This document shows positions 23,290-31,602 of a DNA stretch of 64,000 nt, in pieces; within the stretch, counting starts at the first letter, position 1, and each line of letters begins with the position of its first letter. The notes beneath the pieces are model-generated. The model searched no databases, was not told the origin of the DNA, and saw only the letters and a program-made list of their open reading frames with translations. The stretch lies in NCBI GenBank assembly GCA_034432795.1, contig DAOUBF010000052.1:124001-188000 (forward strand), in the 5' to 3' direction. A program made the position numbers and the translations under genes. The DNA comes from DAOUBF01 sp034432795 (GTDB taxonomy: Bacteria > Chloroflexota > Anaerolineae > DSLN01).

Positions 23290-25380
23290 ATGCGGATCGG
23301 TATTGACGTCGGCGGGACGTTCACCGACATTGTCCTGGTGGACGATCACAGCGGCCAGATTCACACCACCAAGGTCTTGACCACACACCACGATCTGGCC
23401 GAGGGCGTAGTGCACGGCATTGACCGGATTCTGCGCCAGGCCGGCGCCTCATTCGCCGACGTGGACACCCTGGTTCATGGGACCACCATCGGCACGAACG
23501 CGCTGATTGAGCGCAAAGGCGCCCGCACCGGCCTGATCACCACCGAGGGCTTCCGTGATGTGCTGGAGATCGCCCGTATTGAGCGGCCGGACGCGGGCCT
23601 GTACGACATGAATGTGGACCTGCCAGAGCCGCTTGTGCCCCGCGCCCTGCGGCTGGAGGTCGCCGAGCGCATCGCCGCCGATGGCAGCGTCGTTCGCCCG
23701 TTTGACGAAGCCTCCGCCCGGCGGGCAGCAGCCGCCCTTAAAGCCGCGGGCGTGGAGGCGGTCGCGGTGTGCTTCCTGTTTTCCTTCCGCAACCCGGCGC
23801 ATGAACAGCGTATGCGCGCCATCCTGCAAGAGGTTTTCCCCGAAGCCTCGGTCTCGCTCTCGTGTGAGGTGGCCCCTGAGTTCCGCGAGTACGAGCGCAC
23901 CTCCACCACCGTGATCAATGCTTATCTCCAGCCTGTCGTGGACCGCTACCTGGACACCCTGGAGGGGCGGCTGCGGGCGCGTTACGGGGCGGTCAATCTG
24001 CGTATCATGCAGGCCAGCGGCGGCACGATGACGGCCGAGGCGGCGCGCGGCCACGCGGTCAACCTGGTGAACTCCGGCCCGGCGGGGGGTGCGCAGGCGG
24101 CTGCGCTCATCGGGCGGCTGACCGGCGACCGGCAGATCATCAGCGTGGACATGGGGGGCACGAGCTTTGACATCGGCCTGATTGATGGCGGCGCGCCGCG
24201 CGTGACCTCGGAGGGCGAGTTTGAGGGCTACCCGGTCAAGATTCCGGTGCTGGATGTCCACGCCATTGGCGCGGGCGGCGGCTCCATCGCCTGGCTGGAT
24301 GTGGGCGGCGCGCTCAACGTCGGGCCGCTCAGCGCCCGCTCTATGCCGGGGCCGGCCTGCTATGGTCTGGGCGGCGAGCAGCCCACCGTGACCGACGCCA
24401 ACCTGGTCCTGGGGCGGCTGAACCCCGACTACTTCCTCGGCGGCGAGATGAGGCTGTACCCGGAGTTGGCGCGGCGGGCCATTGAGACACATATCGCCCG
24501 GCCCCTGGGCCTGTCGGTTGAGGAGGCTGCCAGCGGCATCATCCGCGTGGTCAACGCCAACATGGTGCGGGGCATCAGCGTCAACTCTATTGAGAAGGGC
24601 TACGACGTACGTGAGTTCTCGCTCGTGCCCTTCGGTGGTGCCGGCCCTCTGCACGCCGTTGAACTCGCCCAGGACCTGAACATGCGGCGCGTCATCGTCC
24701 CCCCGTATCCTGGCACGCTCTCGGCGCTGGGGCTGCTCGTCGCCGACACGCGCTACGACTATGTGCGCACACTGGCTAAAGCGGCCTCCGCCGTTACCCC
24801 GGATGAACTGCTCGGCTACTACCTGGAGATGGAGGCGCTGGGCCGGGCGCAACTGCGGCGCGACGGCGTGCCGGACGACCGCATAGAGATCGTCTGGTCC
24901 GCCGACCTGCGCTATGAGGGCCAGTCGTATGAGCTGAACGTGCCGATGATCTTGTCCTTACCCCCCACCCCAGCCCTCCCCCACACAGGGGGGAGGGGGG
25001 TGAAGGTCAGCGGCCTGACCCAGGACGACATCGCCGAGACGGTCAACCGCTTCCACGCTTTGCACCGGAAGGTTTATGCCTATGGCTCGCCAGATGAGGC
25101 GGTGGAGTTCGTTAACCTGCGCGTATCGGCCTATGGCCGGGTACCCCCTCTCCAATGGTCATCTGTCGTCCGCCGTCCGTCCTCCGTCGTCCGTTCGCGG
25201 CCGGTCTACTTTCCAGGCCAGGGGTTCGTCACCACAGCGATCTATCGGCGAGAGGGGCTGGCGCCGGGAACGGTCGTCGCAGGGCCATGCCTGATTGAGG
25301 AGGTCGCCTCCACGACGGTCATTCCGCCGGGGGCGCGGGGTGAGGTAGAACCCTATGGCAATATCATCATCACATGGTGA
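23290..25380 (+). CDS. hyuA: Hydantoinase A / N-methylhydantoinase-type ATPase subunit
   Basis: HyuA-family ATPases act with HyuB in ATP-dependent ring opening (hydantoins, 5-oxoproline) or carboxylation (acetone, acetophenone). The 696-aa protein has the ASKHA loop MRIGIDVGGTFTDIVLVDD, VHGTTIGTNALIERKGA, VDMGGTSFDIGLIDGG, AIGAGGGSIAWLD and VPFGGAGPLHAVELA. Two stretches are in-frame repeats: a family A palindrome (residues ~557-571) and a family B run (~624-636). The HyuB gene follows after 7 nt. In an aromatic island an acetophenone-carboxylase-like role is one possibility, but further carboxylase subunits are not visible, so the substrate is unknown. Confidence 0.82.
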   Translation: MRIGIDVGGTFTDIVLVDDHSGQIHTTKVLTTHHDLAEGVVHGIDRILRQAGASFADVDTLVHGTTIGTNALIERKGARTGLITTEGFRDVLEIARIERPDAGLYDMNVDLPEPLVPRALRLEVAERIAADGSVVRPFDEASARRAAAALKAAGVEAVAVCFLFSFRNPAHEQRMRAILQEVFPEASVSLSCEVAPEFREYERTSTTVINAYLQPVVDRYLDTLEGRLRARYGAVNLRIMQASGGTMTAEAARGHAVNLVNSGPAGGAQAAALIGRLTGDRQIISVDMGGTSFDIGLIDGGAPRVTSEGEFEGYPVKIPVLDVHAIGAGGGSIAWLDVGGALNVGPLSARSMPGPACYGLGGEQPTVTDANLVLGRLNPDYFLGGEMRLYPELARRAIETHIARPLGLSVEEAASGIIRVVNANMVRGISVNSIEKGYDVREFSLVPFGGAGPLHAVELAQDLNMRRVIVPPYPGTLSALGLLVADTRYDYVRTLAKAASAVTPDELLGYYLEMEALGRAQLRRDGVPDDRIEIVWSADLRYEGQSYELNVPMILSLPPTPALPHTGGRGVKVSGLTQDDIAETVNRFHALHRKVYAYGSPDEAVEFVNLRVSAYGRVPPLQWSSVVRRPSSVVRSRPVYFPGQGFVTTAIYRREGLAPGTVVAGPCLIEEVASTTVIPPGARGEVEPYGNIIITW
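24960..25003. repeat. G/C-rich palindrome (family A) inside hyuA
   Basis: ACCCCCCACCCCAGCCCTCCC on the left (21 nt unit shortened to CCCCACCCC and CCCTCCC arms) mirrors GGGGGGAGGGGGGTG on the right. It is translated in frame. Confidence 0.75.
25160..25197. repeat. Family B repeat inside hyuA
   Basis: It is a run of CCGTC/TCCGTC units (GTCCGCCGTCCGTCCTCCG...) without its mirror arm; it encodes a Ser/Val/Arg-rich loop in frame. Confidence 0.65.
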
Positions 25381-25387
25381 GGGGCTG

Positions 25388-27205
25388 ATGACATACCAGG
25401 CTGACGCGATCACCATGCAGGTCATCCGTTACGCGATGGAGCAGATCGCCGACGAGATGGGCTACACGCTGGTGCGCACTGCCCGCTCTACCATCATTAA
25501 AGAGATCAAGGACATTTCCTGCGCCGTATTTGACCGCTACGGCAACACCGTCGCCCAGGCCCACCACGCGCCCATGCTGCTCACCGGTTTTGAGCTGGGC
25601 ATGCGCGCCCTGCGCCGCCGCTACCGCGACGAGGAATTGGAAGACGGCGACATTATCGTCTTCAACGACCCCTATGCTGGCGGCCAGCACATCATGGACC
25701 TGGTCACTTTCGCGCCGGTGTTTCTGCCCTCGCCCCCTTCCCCCTCTCCCGAAGCTTCGGGAGAGGGGGGTAGGGGGGTGAGGAGCCAACTCGTCGGTTT
25801 CGTCGGCTCCATCGCCCATCACTCCGACATGGGCGGGGCGGCCCCCGGCGGCACGGCGGGCGGGCTGACCGAGATCTATCTAGAGGGCCTGCGCCTGCCG
25901 TTTGTCAAGCTGTACAAGCGCGGCCAGGAGGACCCGGAGTTGTTCGGCATCCTGGCGAACAACATCCGCGTCCCCGACAAGACCCTGGGCGACATCCGCG
26001 CCCAGGCCTCGGCCAATTTCGTCGGCGTCCGCCGCGTCAAAGAGGTCTATGCCCGCTATGGGCCAGAACTGGTACAGGCCTGCCTGGACCGGCTGCTGGA
26101 TTACTCCGAAGCGCGCATTCGGGCCGCGCTCCGGGCGATCCCCGACGGAACCTACAGCGGCGTGGACTGGGTGGACGACGATGGCGTGAGTTCCGATCCG
26201 ATCCGTCTTCAGGTCAACATCCACAAGCGGGGCGACGAAGTCGTGGTGGACTTTGAGGGCACATCGGAACAGGTGCGCGGCAATATCAACTGCCCGCTCG
26301 CCACCGTCCACGCCGCCGTGTACTACGCGCTTATTGCCGTGCTGGACCCACACGTCCCGCCCAACTCCGGCTGCTATCGCCCCTTCACCGTCAAGGCCAG
26401 GGAGGGGCTGATCGTCAACCCTCGCCCCCCTGCTGCCGTTGGCGCCCGCACCAATACAACCCAGAAGATCACCGAGGCCATGCTGCTGGCGCTCTCTCAG
26501 GTCGTCCCCGACCGGGTCATGGCAGGCAGCCATGGCCAGATCACCAACTGCGGCTTCTCCGGTTACCACCCCGTCACCGGCAAACGCTTTGTGTACATTG
26601 ACATCCAGGGGGGCGGCGCGGGCGCCCGCCCGACCAAAGACGGGCGCGATGGCCAGGACAGCCACCTGGCTCGCTTCAAGAACACGCCTGTTGAGGCGGT
26701 TGAGCTGGAATACCCGGTGCGCATTGAGCGCTATGAGTTCATCCCCGATTCGGGCGGGCCGGGCAAGTTCCGCGGCGCGCTGGGGCAACGCCGCGACATC
26801 CGCGTCCTGGTGGACGATGTCTCCTTTGCCCGCTATGGCGACCGCCAGCGTTTCGCCCCCTGGGGGCTGTTCGGCGGCAAGGCGGGCGCAAAGGGCTGCT
26901 TTATCCTCAACCCCGACACGCCTGACGAGCGCCCGCTCAAGTCCAAGGGGCTGGACCGGCTCAAGGCGGGCGATGTCGTCTCGCTGCGCCTCCCCGGCGC
27001 GGGCGGCTACGGCAACCCGCTGGAGCGTGACCCCGAACTGGTCGCCCGCGACGTGCGCGACGGCAAGGTCAGCCTTCAGAGCGCCCGCGACGACTATGGC
27101 GTGGTGATCGATCCGCAGACGTTGCAGGTGGACCCGCTCCAGACTGCGGAACTGCGGCGGGTGCTGTCAATGGATAAGCCCTCGGAGGTCTCCGAGACCC
27201 GGTAG
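25388..27205 (+). CDS. hyuB: Hydantoinase B-type subunit
   Basis: This is the 605-aa partner of HyuA. Characteristic stretches are IADEMGYTLVRTARSTIIKE, SCAVFDRYGNTVAQAHHAP, GDIIVFNDPYAGGQH, HHSDMGGAAPGGTAG and VRGNINCPLATVHAAVYYAL. Residues ~113-132 are an in-frame family A palindrome inside the loop after NDPYAGGQHIMDLVTFAPV. The start at 25388 has GAGGGG upstream and lies just after the hyuA stop. Substrate as for HyuA: unknown. Confidence 0.85.
   Translation: MTYQADAITMQVIRYAMEQIADEMGYTLVRTARSTIIKEIKDISCAVFDRYGNTVAQAHHAPMLLTGFELGMRALRRRYRDEELEDGDIIVFNDPYAGGQHIMDLVTFAPVFLPSPPSPSPEASGEGGRGVRSQLVGFVGSIAHHSDMGGAAPGGTAGGLTEIYLEGLRLPFVKLYKRGQEDPELFGILANNIRVPDKTLGDIRAQASANFVGVRRVKEVYARYGPELVQACLDRLLDYSEARIRAALRAIPDGTYSGVDWVDDDGVSSDPIRLQVNIHKRGDEVVVDFEGTSEQVRGNINCPLATVHAAVYYALIAVLDPHVPPNSGCYRPFTVKAREGLIVNPRPPAAVGARTNTTQKITEAMLLALSQVVPDRVMAGSHGQITNCGFSGYHPVTGKRFVYIDIQGGGAGARPTKDGRDGQDSHLARFKNTPVEAVELEYPVRIERYEFIPDSGGPGKFRGALGQRRDIRVLVDDVSFARYGDRQRFAPWGLFGGKAGAKGCFILNPDTPDERPLKSKGLDRLKAGDVVSLRLPGAGGYGNPLERDPELVARDVRDGKVSLQSARDDYGVVIDPQTLQVDPLQTAELRRVLSMDKPSEVSETR
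25727..25783. repeat. Short complete family A palindrome inside hyuB
   Basis: The centre CTCTCCCGAAGCTTCGGGAGAG (arms CTCTCCCGAAG/CTTCGGGAGAG) is perfect, with CCCTCGCCCCC and GGGGGGTGAGG at the ends. It looks like the gene-less version of the DUF559-carrying unit at 27616-28103. Confidence 0.85.
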
Positions 27206-27241
27206 GGGCACGGCGCGTCGTGCCTCCACGCCTGGTGAGCT

Positions 27242-28252
27242 ATGGACGAGAATTCGGTTCTAGACGGCCTGGAATACGAGGCCAGCAGCGGGCGGCTGAG
27301 CTATAAAGGCGTGCGCTACCTGCTCATCCGGCCTGAGACGCTTGTGGCTTTCCAGTTAGCCGTAGAAGCCCAGGTCGGGCCGGAAAAGTGCGCTGAGTTG
27401 ATGCAGGCGGGCGGCTTCACCGGCGGCGCGCTCTCCGCCCGCCGCTATCGGGAGGTTTTCGGCTATTCCGACCGCGAGACCGCCGAGTTCATGTGCCGCA
27501 TGGGCAGCGAAATCGGCTGGGGGCACTTCACACTGGTCAGGCTGGATGTCGCCGGGCGGGAGATGATCGTTGAGGTGCTGGACTCCCCCTTTGCCCAAGC
27601 CTATCGGGCGCTCAGGCCCTCACCCCCCGGCCCCCTCTCCCAAAGCTTCGGGGGAGGGGGGAGAGGAGGTGGGGGTAGCTACGCCCGATCGCCAGAACCC
27701 GGCCAGAAGTTGATCGAGCGGGCACGGCAACTTCGTCAACAGGCGACGAACGCTGAGCAACTGCTATGGGAACTGTTGCGTAATCGCCAGTTGCTTGGCC
27801 GCAAGTTCAGACGCCAGCACCCACTCGGACGTTTCATTGCAGATTTCTTCTGTGACGATGCCCGCCTGATTATTGAGATTGATGGTGCCGTCCATCAAGA
27901 GCCGTCTCAACAAGAACGAGACCGTATGCGCGAAGAGGCGCTTCGTCAACACAGCTATCACCTATTGCGCTTCACTAACGATCAAGTCCTCCATCAGACC
28001 GCGCAAGTACTCCAGACGATTGCGGCATTTGTCGCGGAGCATACATTTGAAGAGCCTTCCCCCCCTCTCCCGCAGCGTGGGAGAGGGGCCGGGGGTGAGG
28101 GCCAAGCTGGGGGTGGGGGCGTCTGCCACTTCATCCGCGGCGTGTTGGCCGGCCTGGGGGCGGGCCTCTTCGGCGGCGAGGTGGCCTCCGCGGAGACCAC
28201 CTGCCAGGCGCGGGGCGATCCCCTTTGTCGCTTTGAGGTGCGGGGCGCATGA
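27242..28252 (+). CDS. V4R-domain protein interrupted by an in-frame DUF559 nuclease-like domain
   Basis: V4R (4-vinyl reductase) domains bind small, often aromatic ligands. Residues 1-124 are the first V4R part (YKGVRYLLIRPETLVAFQLA, ALSARRYREVFGYS). Residues ~290-336 are its end (CHFIRGVLAGLGAGLFGGEV, CQARGDPLCRFEV). Between them lies a DUF559 domain (LRQQATNAEQLLWELLRNRQ, FIADFFCDDARLIIEIDGAVH, HLLRFTNDQVL), related to Vsr/PD-(D/E)xK nucleases. It is bordered on both sides by family A palindromes, and its DNA is clearly less GC-rich than its surroundings. The DUF559 part has no in-frame ATG near its beginning. Without the insert the protein would be a normal V4R protein of ~170 aa. The stop overlaps the thioesterase start. 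Confidence 0.85.
   Translation: MDENSVLDGLEYEASSGRLSYKGVRYLLIRPETLVAFQLAVEAQVGPEKCAELMQAGGFTGGALSARRYREVFGYSDRETAEFMCRMGSEIGWGHFTLVRLDVAGREMIVEVLDSPFAQAYRALRPSPPGPLSQSFGGGGRGGGGSYARSPEPGQKLIERARQLRQQATNAEQLLWELLRNRQLLGRKFRRQHPLGRFIADFFCDDARLIIEIDGAVHQEPSQQERDRMREEALRQHSYHLLRFTNDQVLHQTAQVLQTIAAFVAEHTFEEPSPPLPQRGRGAGGEGQAGGGGVCHFIRGVLAGLGAGLFGGEVASAETTCQARGDPLCRFEVRGA
27616..27675. repeat. Left palindrome of the DUF559 unit
   Basis: CCCTCTCCCAAAGCTTCGGG contains the same AAGCTT centre as the palindrome inside hyuB (25727-25783). Confidence 0.85.
28049..28103. repeat. Right palindrome of the DUF559 unit (identical to 22972-23026)
   Basis: It is a 55-bp perfect copy of the repeat in the mutase gene, read in the same of the six possible frames (EEPSPPLPQRGRGAGGEG). 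Confidence 0.9.
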
Positions 28253-28683
28253 ACGATGCATTCCACTTCTTTACGCCGATTAAGGTGCGCTTTATTGAGA
28301 CCGACGCGCAGGGCCACGTCAACTTCGCCCATTACCTGGCCTACTTTGACGTCGGCCTGACCGAGTACCTGAACGCCCTGGGCTACAGCTACAGCGACAT
28401 GCTGGCCGATGGCGTGGACATGGTATACGTCCGCTCGGATTGCGAGTATAGGGCGCCGGCCTACTTTGAGGATGTGCTCCGTATCTACGTCCGCGCCGAG
28501 CGCATTGGCAACACCAGCGTGACTTACGCCTTCCAGGCGGTCAAGGCGGCCACCGGCGAGGTCGTCGCCTCCGGCCACATCGTCACAGTGACAATTGACC
28601 GCGTGAGCAAGCAGCCCATCCGCGTGCCCGACCGGCTGCGGGAGGCCATGAGGGATGGAGGACGAAGAACGGAGGACGGATAG
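28249..28683 (+). CDS. 4-hydroxybenzoyl-CoA-thioesterase-family acyl-CoA thioesterase
   Basis: This hot-dog-fold thioesterase of 144 aa has VRFIETDAQGHVNFAHYLAY with the catalytic Asp of this family, and EYLNALGYSYSDM. It would release CoA from an aromatic or acyl-CoA, perhaps to relieve CoA trapping. The last ten residues (DGGRRTEDG) are encoded by the first arm of a family B palindrome that runs past the stop, so the C-terminus has been replaced or extended by the repeat. It is coupled to the V4R gene by ATGA. Confidence 0.8.
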   Translation: MNDAFHFFTPIKVRFIETDAQGHVNFAHYLAYFDVGLTEYLNALGYSYSDMLADGVDMVYVRSDCEYRAPAYFEDVLRIYVRAERIGNTSVTYAFQAVKAATGEVVASGHIVTVTIDRVSKQPIRVPDRLREAMRDGGRRTEDG

Positions 28684-28707
28684 TTTCCGCTTTCCGCCCT
28701 CCGTCAT
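28654..28707. repeat. Family B palindrome at the thioesterase 3' end
   Basis: GGATGGAGGACGAAGAACGG pairs with CCGCCCTCCGTC; the element covers the stop codon and ends before the AAGGAG site of the next gene. Confidence 0.75.
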
Positions 28708-28721
28708 TGAAGGAGAGCGAA

Positions 28722-29747
28722 ATGAAAGCCGCTGTTTTCTATGCACCACATCAAGCGCTTGAAGTGCAAGAAGTACCCACGCCGCAGCCGGGGCCGGGCC
28801 AGGTGCTCGTGCGCGTGGCCGCCTGCGGAGTATGCCACACCGATCTCCATTACATAGACCACGGCGTGCCCACGTTCAAGAAGCCGCCGCTCATCCTCGG
28901 CCACGAGGTCTCCGGCACCGTTGCCGCGCTGGGGCCGGGCGTGGAGAACTGGAAAGCCGGTGACCGGGTGCTTCTCCCGGCGGTCGTCGGTTGTGGCACA
29001 TGCGCCATGTGCCGCACCGGGCGCGAGAACGTGTGTGAGCGCATGGTCATGTTCGGCAACAACGTGGACGGCGGCTTCGCCGAGTACATCCTCGCACCGG
29101 CCAAAGACCTGTTCGCGCTACCGGAGGAGATTCCGCTGATTGAGGGCTGCATCATCGCCGACGCCACTACAACGCCTTACCACGCCGTCGTCAATCGCGG
29201 CCATGTGAAGCCGGGCGACCAGGTCGTCGTCTTCGGCTGCGGCGGCATCGGGCTGAATCTGGTGCAGATCGCTGTCGCGGTCGGCGCGCGCGTCACGGCG
29301 GTGGACATCCTGGACGAGAAGCTGGAGTGGGCGCGACGACTGGGCGCGGCGGCAACGGTCAACGCCAGGACGACCGACCGCGTGGACAAGGCGGTGCGGG
29401 CGGCCACCGACGGCGGCGCGGATGTGGCCTTTGAGGCCATCGGCAACCCGGCGACGATGGAGCAGGCTTTCGCCTGCACCCGCAACGGCGGCCGCCTGGT
29501 TATCGTCGGCTACACCGACCAGCCTATGCGCCTGAACGTCAGCCGGGTGATGTATCGCGAGATGGAGGTCATCGGCTCGCTGGGCTGCCGGGCGGTGGAC
29601 TATCCGCGCGTGTTGGAACTGGCCCGCTCTGGCCGTATCAAGGTCAAGGAGTTGATCACCGCCCACTTCCCTCTGGACGAGATCAACGCGGCCTTTGATA
29701 CGCTGCGGCGCGGGGAGGGGATACGGTCCATTGTCATACCGGCGTAA
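28722..29747 (+). CDS. had: Zinc alcohol dehydrogenase, probable 6-hydroxycyclohex-1-ene-1-carbonyl-CoA dehydrogenase
   Basis: This is a medium-chain zinc dehydrogenase, 341 aa. Catalytic zinc ligands are in CGVCHTDLHY and GHEVSG; structural zinc cysteines are in CGTCAMCRTGRENVC; the NAD loop is VFGCGGIGLNLVQ. Had is the missing step between Dch and Oah in the benzoyl-CoA pathway, and this is the only gene of the right family in the island, so the assignment rests mainly on context. Typical Had is a little longer (~370 aa). AAGGAG upstream supports the start at 28722. Confidence 0.6.
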   Translation: MKAAVFYAPHQALEVQEVPTPQPGPGQVLVRVAACGVCHTDLHYIDHGVPTFKKPPLILGHEVSGTVAALGPGVENWKAGDRVLLPAVVGCGTCAMCRTGRENVCERMVMFGNNVDGGFAEYILAPAKDLFALPEEIPLIEGCIIADATTTPYHAVVNRGHVKPGDQVVVFGCGGIGLNLVQIAVAVGARVTAVDILDEKLEWARRLGAAATVNARTTDRVDKAVRAATDGGADVAFEAIGNPATMEQAFACTRNGGRLVIVGYTDQPMRLNVSRVMYREMEVIGSLGCRAVDYPRVLELARSGRIKVKELITAHFPLDEINAAFDTLRRGEGIRSIVIPA

Positions 29748-29806
29748 GACGTCAGCGGATAAATAGTGGATCAGCGGATGGGAGAATGGAAAGTGGGGGT
29801 CAGTAG

Positions 29807-31579
29807 ATGAAGAAGCTGCTTTCCGGCAACGAAGCGCTTGCGCGAGGCGCGTGGGAGGCGGGCGTGAAGTTCGCCGCTGGCTACCCTGGCACACCTTCAA
29901 CCGAAATCCTGGAGAGCCTGGCCCGCTACCCGGAGGTGGATGCGCAGTGGAGCGCGAATGAGAAGGTGGCCTTTGATGAGGGCATGGGCGCGGCCATCGG
30001 CGGGCTGCGCGTCCTGGTCACCATGAAGCACGTCGGGCTGAACGTGGCCGCCGACTCCTTCATGGTCTTCCCCTATGCGGGCACGAACGGCGGCTTCGTG
30101 GTCATATCGGCGGATGACCCCGGTATGCATTCGTCGCAGAATGAGCAGGACAACCGCTACCTGGCGCTGGTCGCCAAAGTGCCGCTGATTGAGCCTGCCG
30201 ACGCGCAAGAGTGCCTGGACTTCATTAAATTCGCCTTTGACCTGAGCGAGCAGTTCGGCACGCCGGTTATGCTGCGCACAACAACGCGCTCGGCCCACAC
30301 CAAGGGGCTGGTCACGCTGGGCGAGCGCCGTGAAGTGCCCCGCCGCGACTTCACGCCCGACATCAAGCGCTACTCCGTGCCCATCTACCGCCATCTGCTC
30401 CGTCCCAAACTGGAGGCCCGGCTGCGCCAGTTGGCCGAATATGCCGAGACCTGCCCGCTCAATGTCGTGGACCATCCAACGTCAAACGTCAAGCCCCAGG
30501 CGTCCGGTGACGTTGGCGTGATCGCCAGCGGCATCGCCTATCTACACGCCCGCGAGGTGTGGCCAGAGGCCGACTTCTTCAAGCTCGGCCTGGTCTATCC
30601 GCTGCCCGCCCGCCGCCTGCTGGACTTCTGCGAACGCCATAAGACGGTGGTTGTCGTTGAAGAGGGGGAGGCCTTCATAGAAAACCAGTTGAGGGCGCTG
30701 GGCGCGCGCAACCTGGTCGGCAAAGACCTCTTTGGCGTGATCGGCGAGTACAGCCCGCAACGCCTGGCGGCAGCGGCACACGGCGCCACATTTCCGTCCC
30801 CCTTCGCTGGCGAGATCCCCATCCTGCCGCGCCCGCCCATGTTCTGCGTCGGCTGCGGCCACCGCACCGTGTTTGATGTGCTGCGCCAGCTCAAAGTGCT
30901 CGTCGCCGGCGACATCGGCTGCTACACCATGGGTGCGCTGCCGCCCTATGAAGCCTCACATACGACCTTCTGCATGGGCGCGAGCATCGGCAACGCCTTC
31001 GGCTTCCTCCGCGCCGGCCATGAACGCACCGTCGCCGTCATCGGGGACTCCACCTTCGTTCACGCGGGCATCCCCAGCCTGGTGGACACGGTTTACAACG
31101 GCGGCAAGACGACGGTCATCATCCTGGACAACGGCACGACGGGCATGACCGGCCAGCAGCCCCACCCCGCCGCCGGGCAGACGCTCAAGGGGGCAGCCGC
31201 GCCGAAGCTGGACCTGGAGGCGCTCTGCCGGGCAGTGGGCGTCCAACATGTCACCGTTGTGGACACCTGGCAGCGCTCCAGCCTGCTGCGCGCCATTCGG
31301 GAAGCGCTGGCCTATGATGGCCCGGCGGTGGTCATCGCCCGCGGGCCGTGCCAGCAGTTGCCGGAGATGCGCTACCGCGATCTCGTGCCCTACACGATAG
31401 ACGAAGCCACCTGCACCAACTGCGAGGCGTGCTACAAGGTGTGGTGCCCGGCCATTGCGCCCGGCCCGAATGGCAAGCCAGCCATTGATCCGCTGGCCTG
31501 TGTCGCCTGCGGCGTGTGCGCCCAGATGTGCGTGCCGGGGGCGATTGGGCTTGTAAGGCGTGATCATCAAGCGTCATGA
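29807..31579 (+). CDS. iorA: Indolepyruvate-type ferredoxin oxidoreductase, alpha subunit (copy 2)
   Basis: This second IorA has 590 aa: GNEALARGAWEAGVKFAAGYPGTPSTEIL, TRSAHTKGLV, the TPP domain from CVGCGHRTVFDVLRQL with GDSTFVHAGIPS, and ferredoxin motifs CTNCEACYKVWC and CVACGVCAQMC. It is divergent from copy 1, with different linker and C-terminus, so the two probably use different 2-oxoacids. Residues ~224-231 are encoded by a piece of the family C repeat. The 3' end also runs through a family C copy. It is followed directly by its IorB partner and then by the LeuA-like gene. Confidence 0.85.
   Translation: MKKLLSGNEALARGAWEAGVKFAAGYPGTPSTEILESLARYPEVDAQWSANEKVAFDEGMGAAIGGLRVLVTMKHVGLNVAADSFMVFPYAGTNGGFVVISADDPGMHSSQNEQDNRYLALVAKVPLIEPADAQECLDFIKFAFDLSEQFGTPVMLRTTTRSAHTKGLVTLGERREVPRRDFTPDIKRYSVPIYRHLLRPKLEARLRQLAEYAETCPLNVVDHPTSNVKPQASGDVGVIASGIAYLHAREVWPEADFFKLGLVYPLPARRLLDFCERHKTVVVVEEGEAFIENQLRALGARNLVGKDLFGVIGEYSPQRLAAAAHGATFPSPFAGEIPILPRPPMFCVGCGHRTVFDVLRQLKVLVAGDIGCYTMGALPPYEASHTTFCMGASIGNAFGFLRAGHERTVAVIGDSTFVHAGIPSLVDTVYNGGKTTVIILDNGTTGMTGQQPHPAAGQTLKGAAAPKLDLEALCRAVGVQHVTVVDTWQRSSLLRAIREALAYDGPAVVIARGPCQQLPEMRYRDLVPYTIDEATCTNCEACYKVWCPAIAPGPNGKPAIDPLACVACGVCAQMCVPGAIGLVRRDHQAS
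30477..30497 (+). repeat. Partial family C repeat inside iorA copy 2
   Basis: AACGTCAAACGTCAAG matches the left half of the element at 19831 and is translated in frame. Confidence 0.6.
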
Positions 31580-31588
31580 TGTTTGACG
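31562..31588. repeat. Family C palindrome at the iorA/iorB junction (copy 2)
   Basis: ATCAAGCGTCATGATGTTTGACGGG-type sequence with CGTCA and TTTGACG arms; it contains the iorA stop and the most upstream ATGs of iorB. Confidence 0.7.
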
Positions 31589-31602
31589 GGAAGGGTGGAA
31601 CG

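Larger units (their letters stand above)
27616..28103 (+). mobile_element. Putative DUF559-carrying element with G/C-rich terminal inverted repeats
   Basis: The left end GGCCCTCACCCCC and the right end GGGGGTGAGGGCC are inverted copies; the similarity extends ~25 bp inward, with GGCCCC(C)TCTCCC opposite GGGAGAGGGGCC. Each end is also a complete hairpin resembling the stand-alone family A palindromes. The interior encodes one DUF559 domain in the host gene's frame. No target-site duplication is obvious. Mobility is inferred from the structure. Confidence 0.7.

Noticed and set aside
21631..23415. 594-residue antisense frame opposite the mutase gene
   Set aside because: Composition is that of a GC-rich shadow; the plus strand encodes a clear mutase with all motifs.
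28249..28683. Thioesterase as a menaquinone-pathway enzyme
   Set aside because: No menaquinone genes are nearby; aromatic acyl-CoA turnover fits the context better.
31576..31602. ATGs at 31576 and 31579 as the iorB (copy 2) start
   Set aside because: They lie inside a family C repeat and lack a ribosome binding site of their own; 31603 follows GAAGGGTGG.
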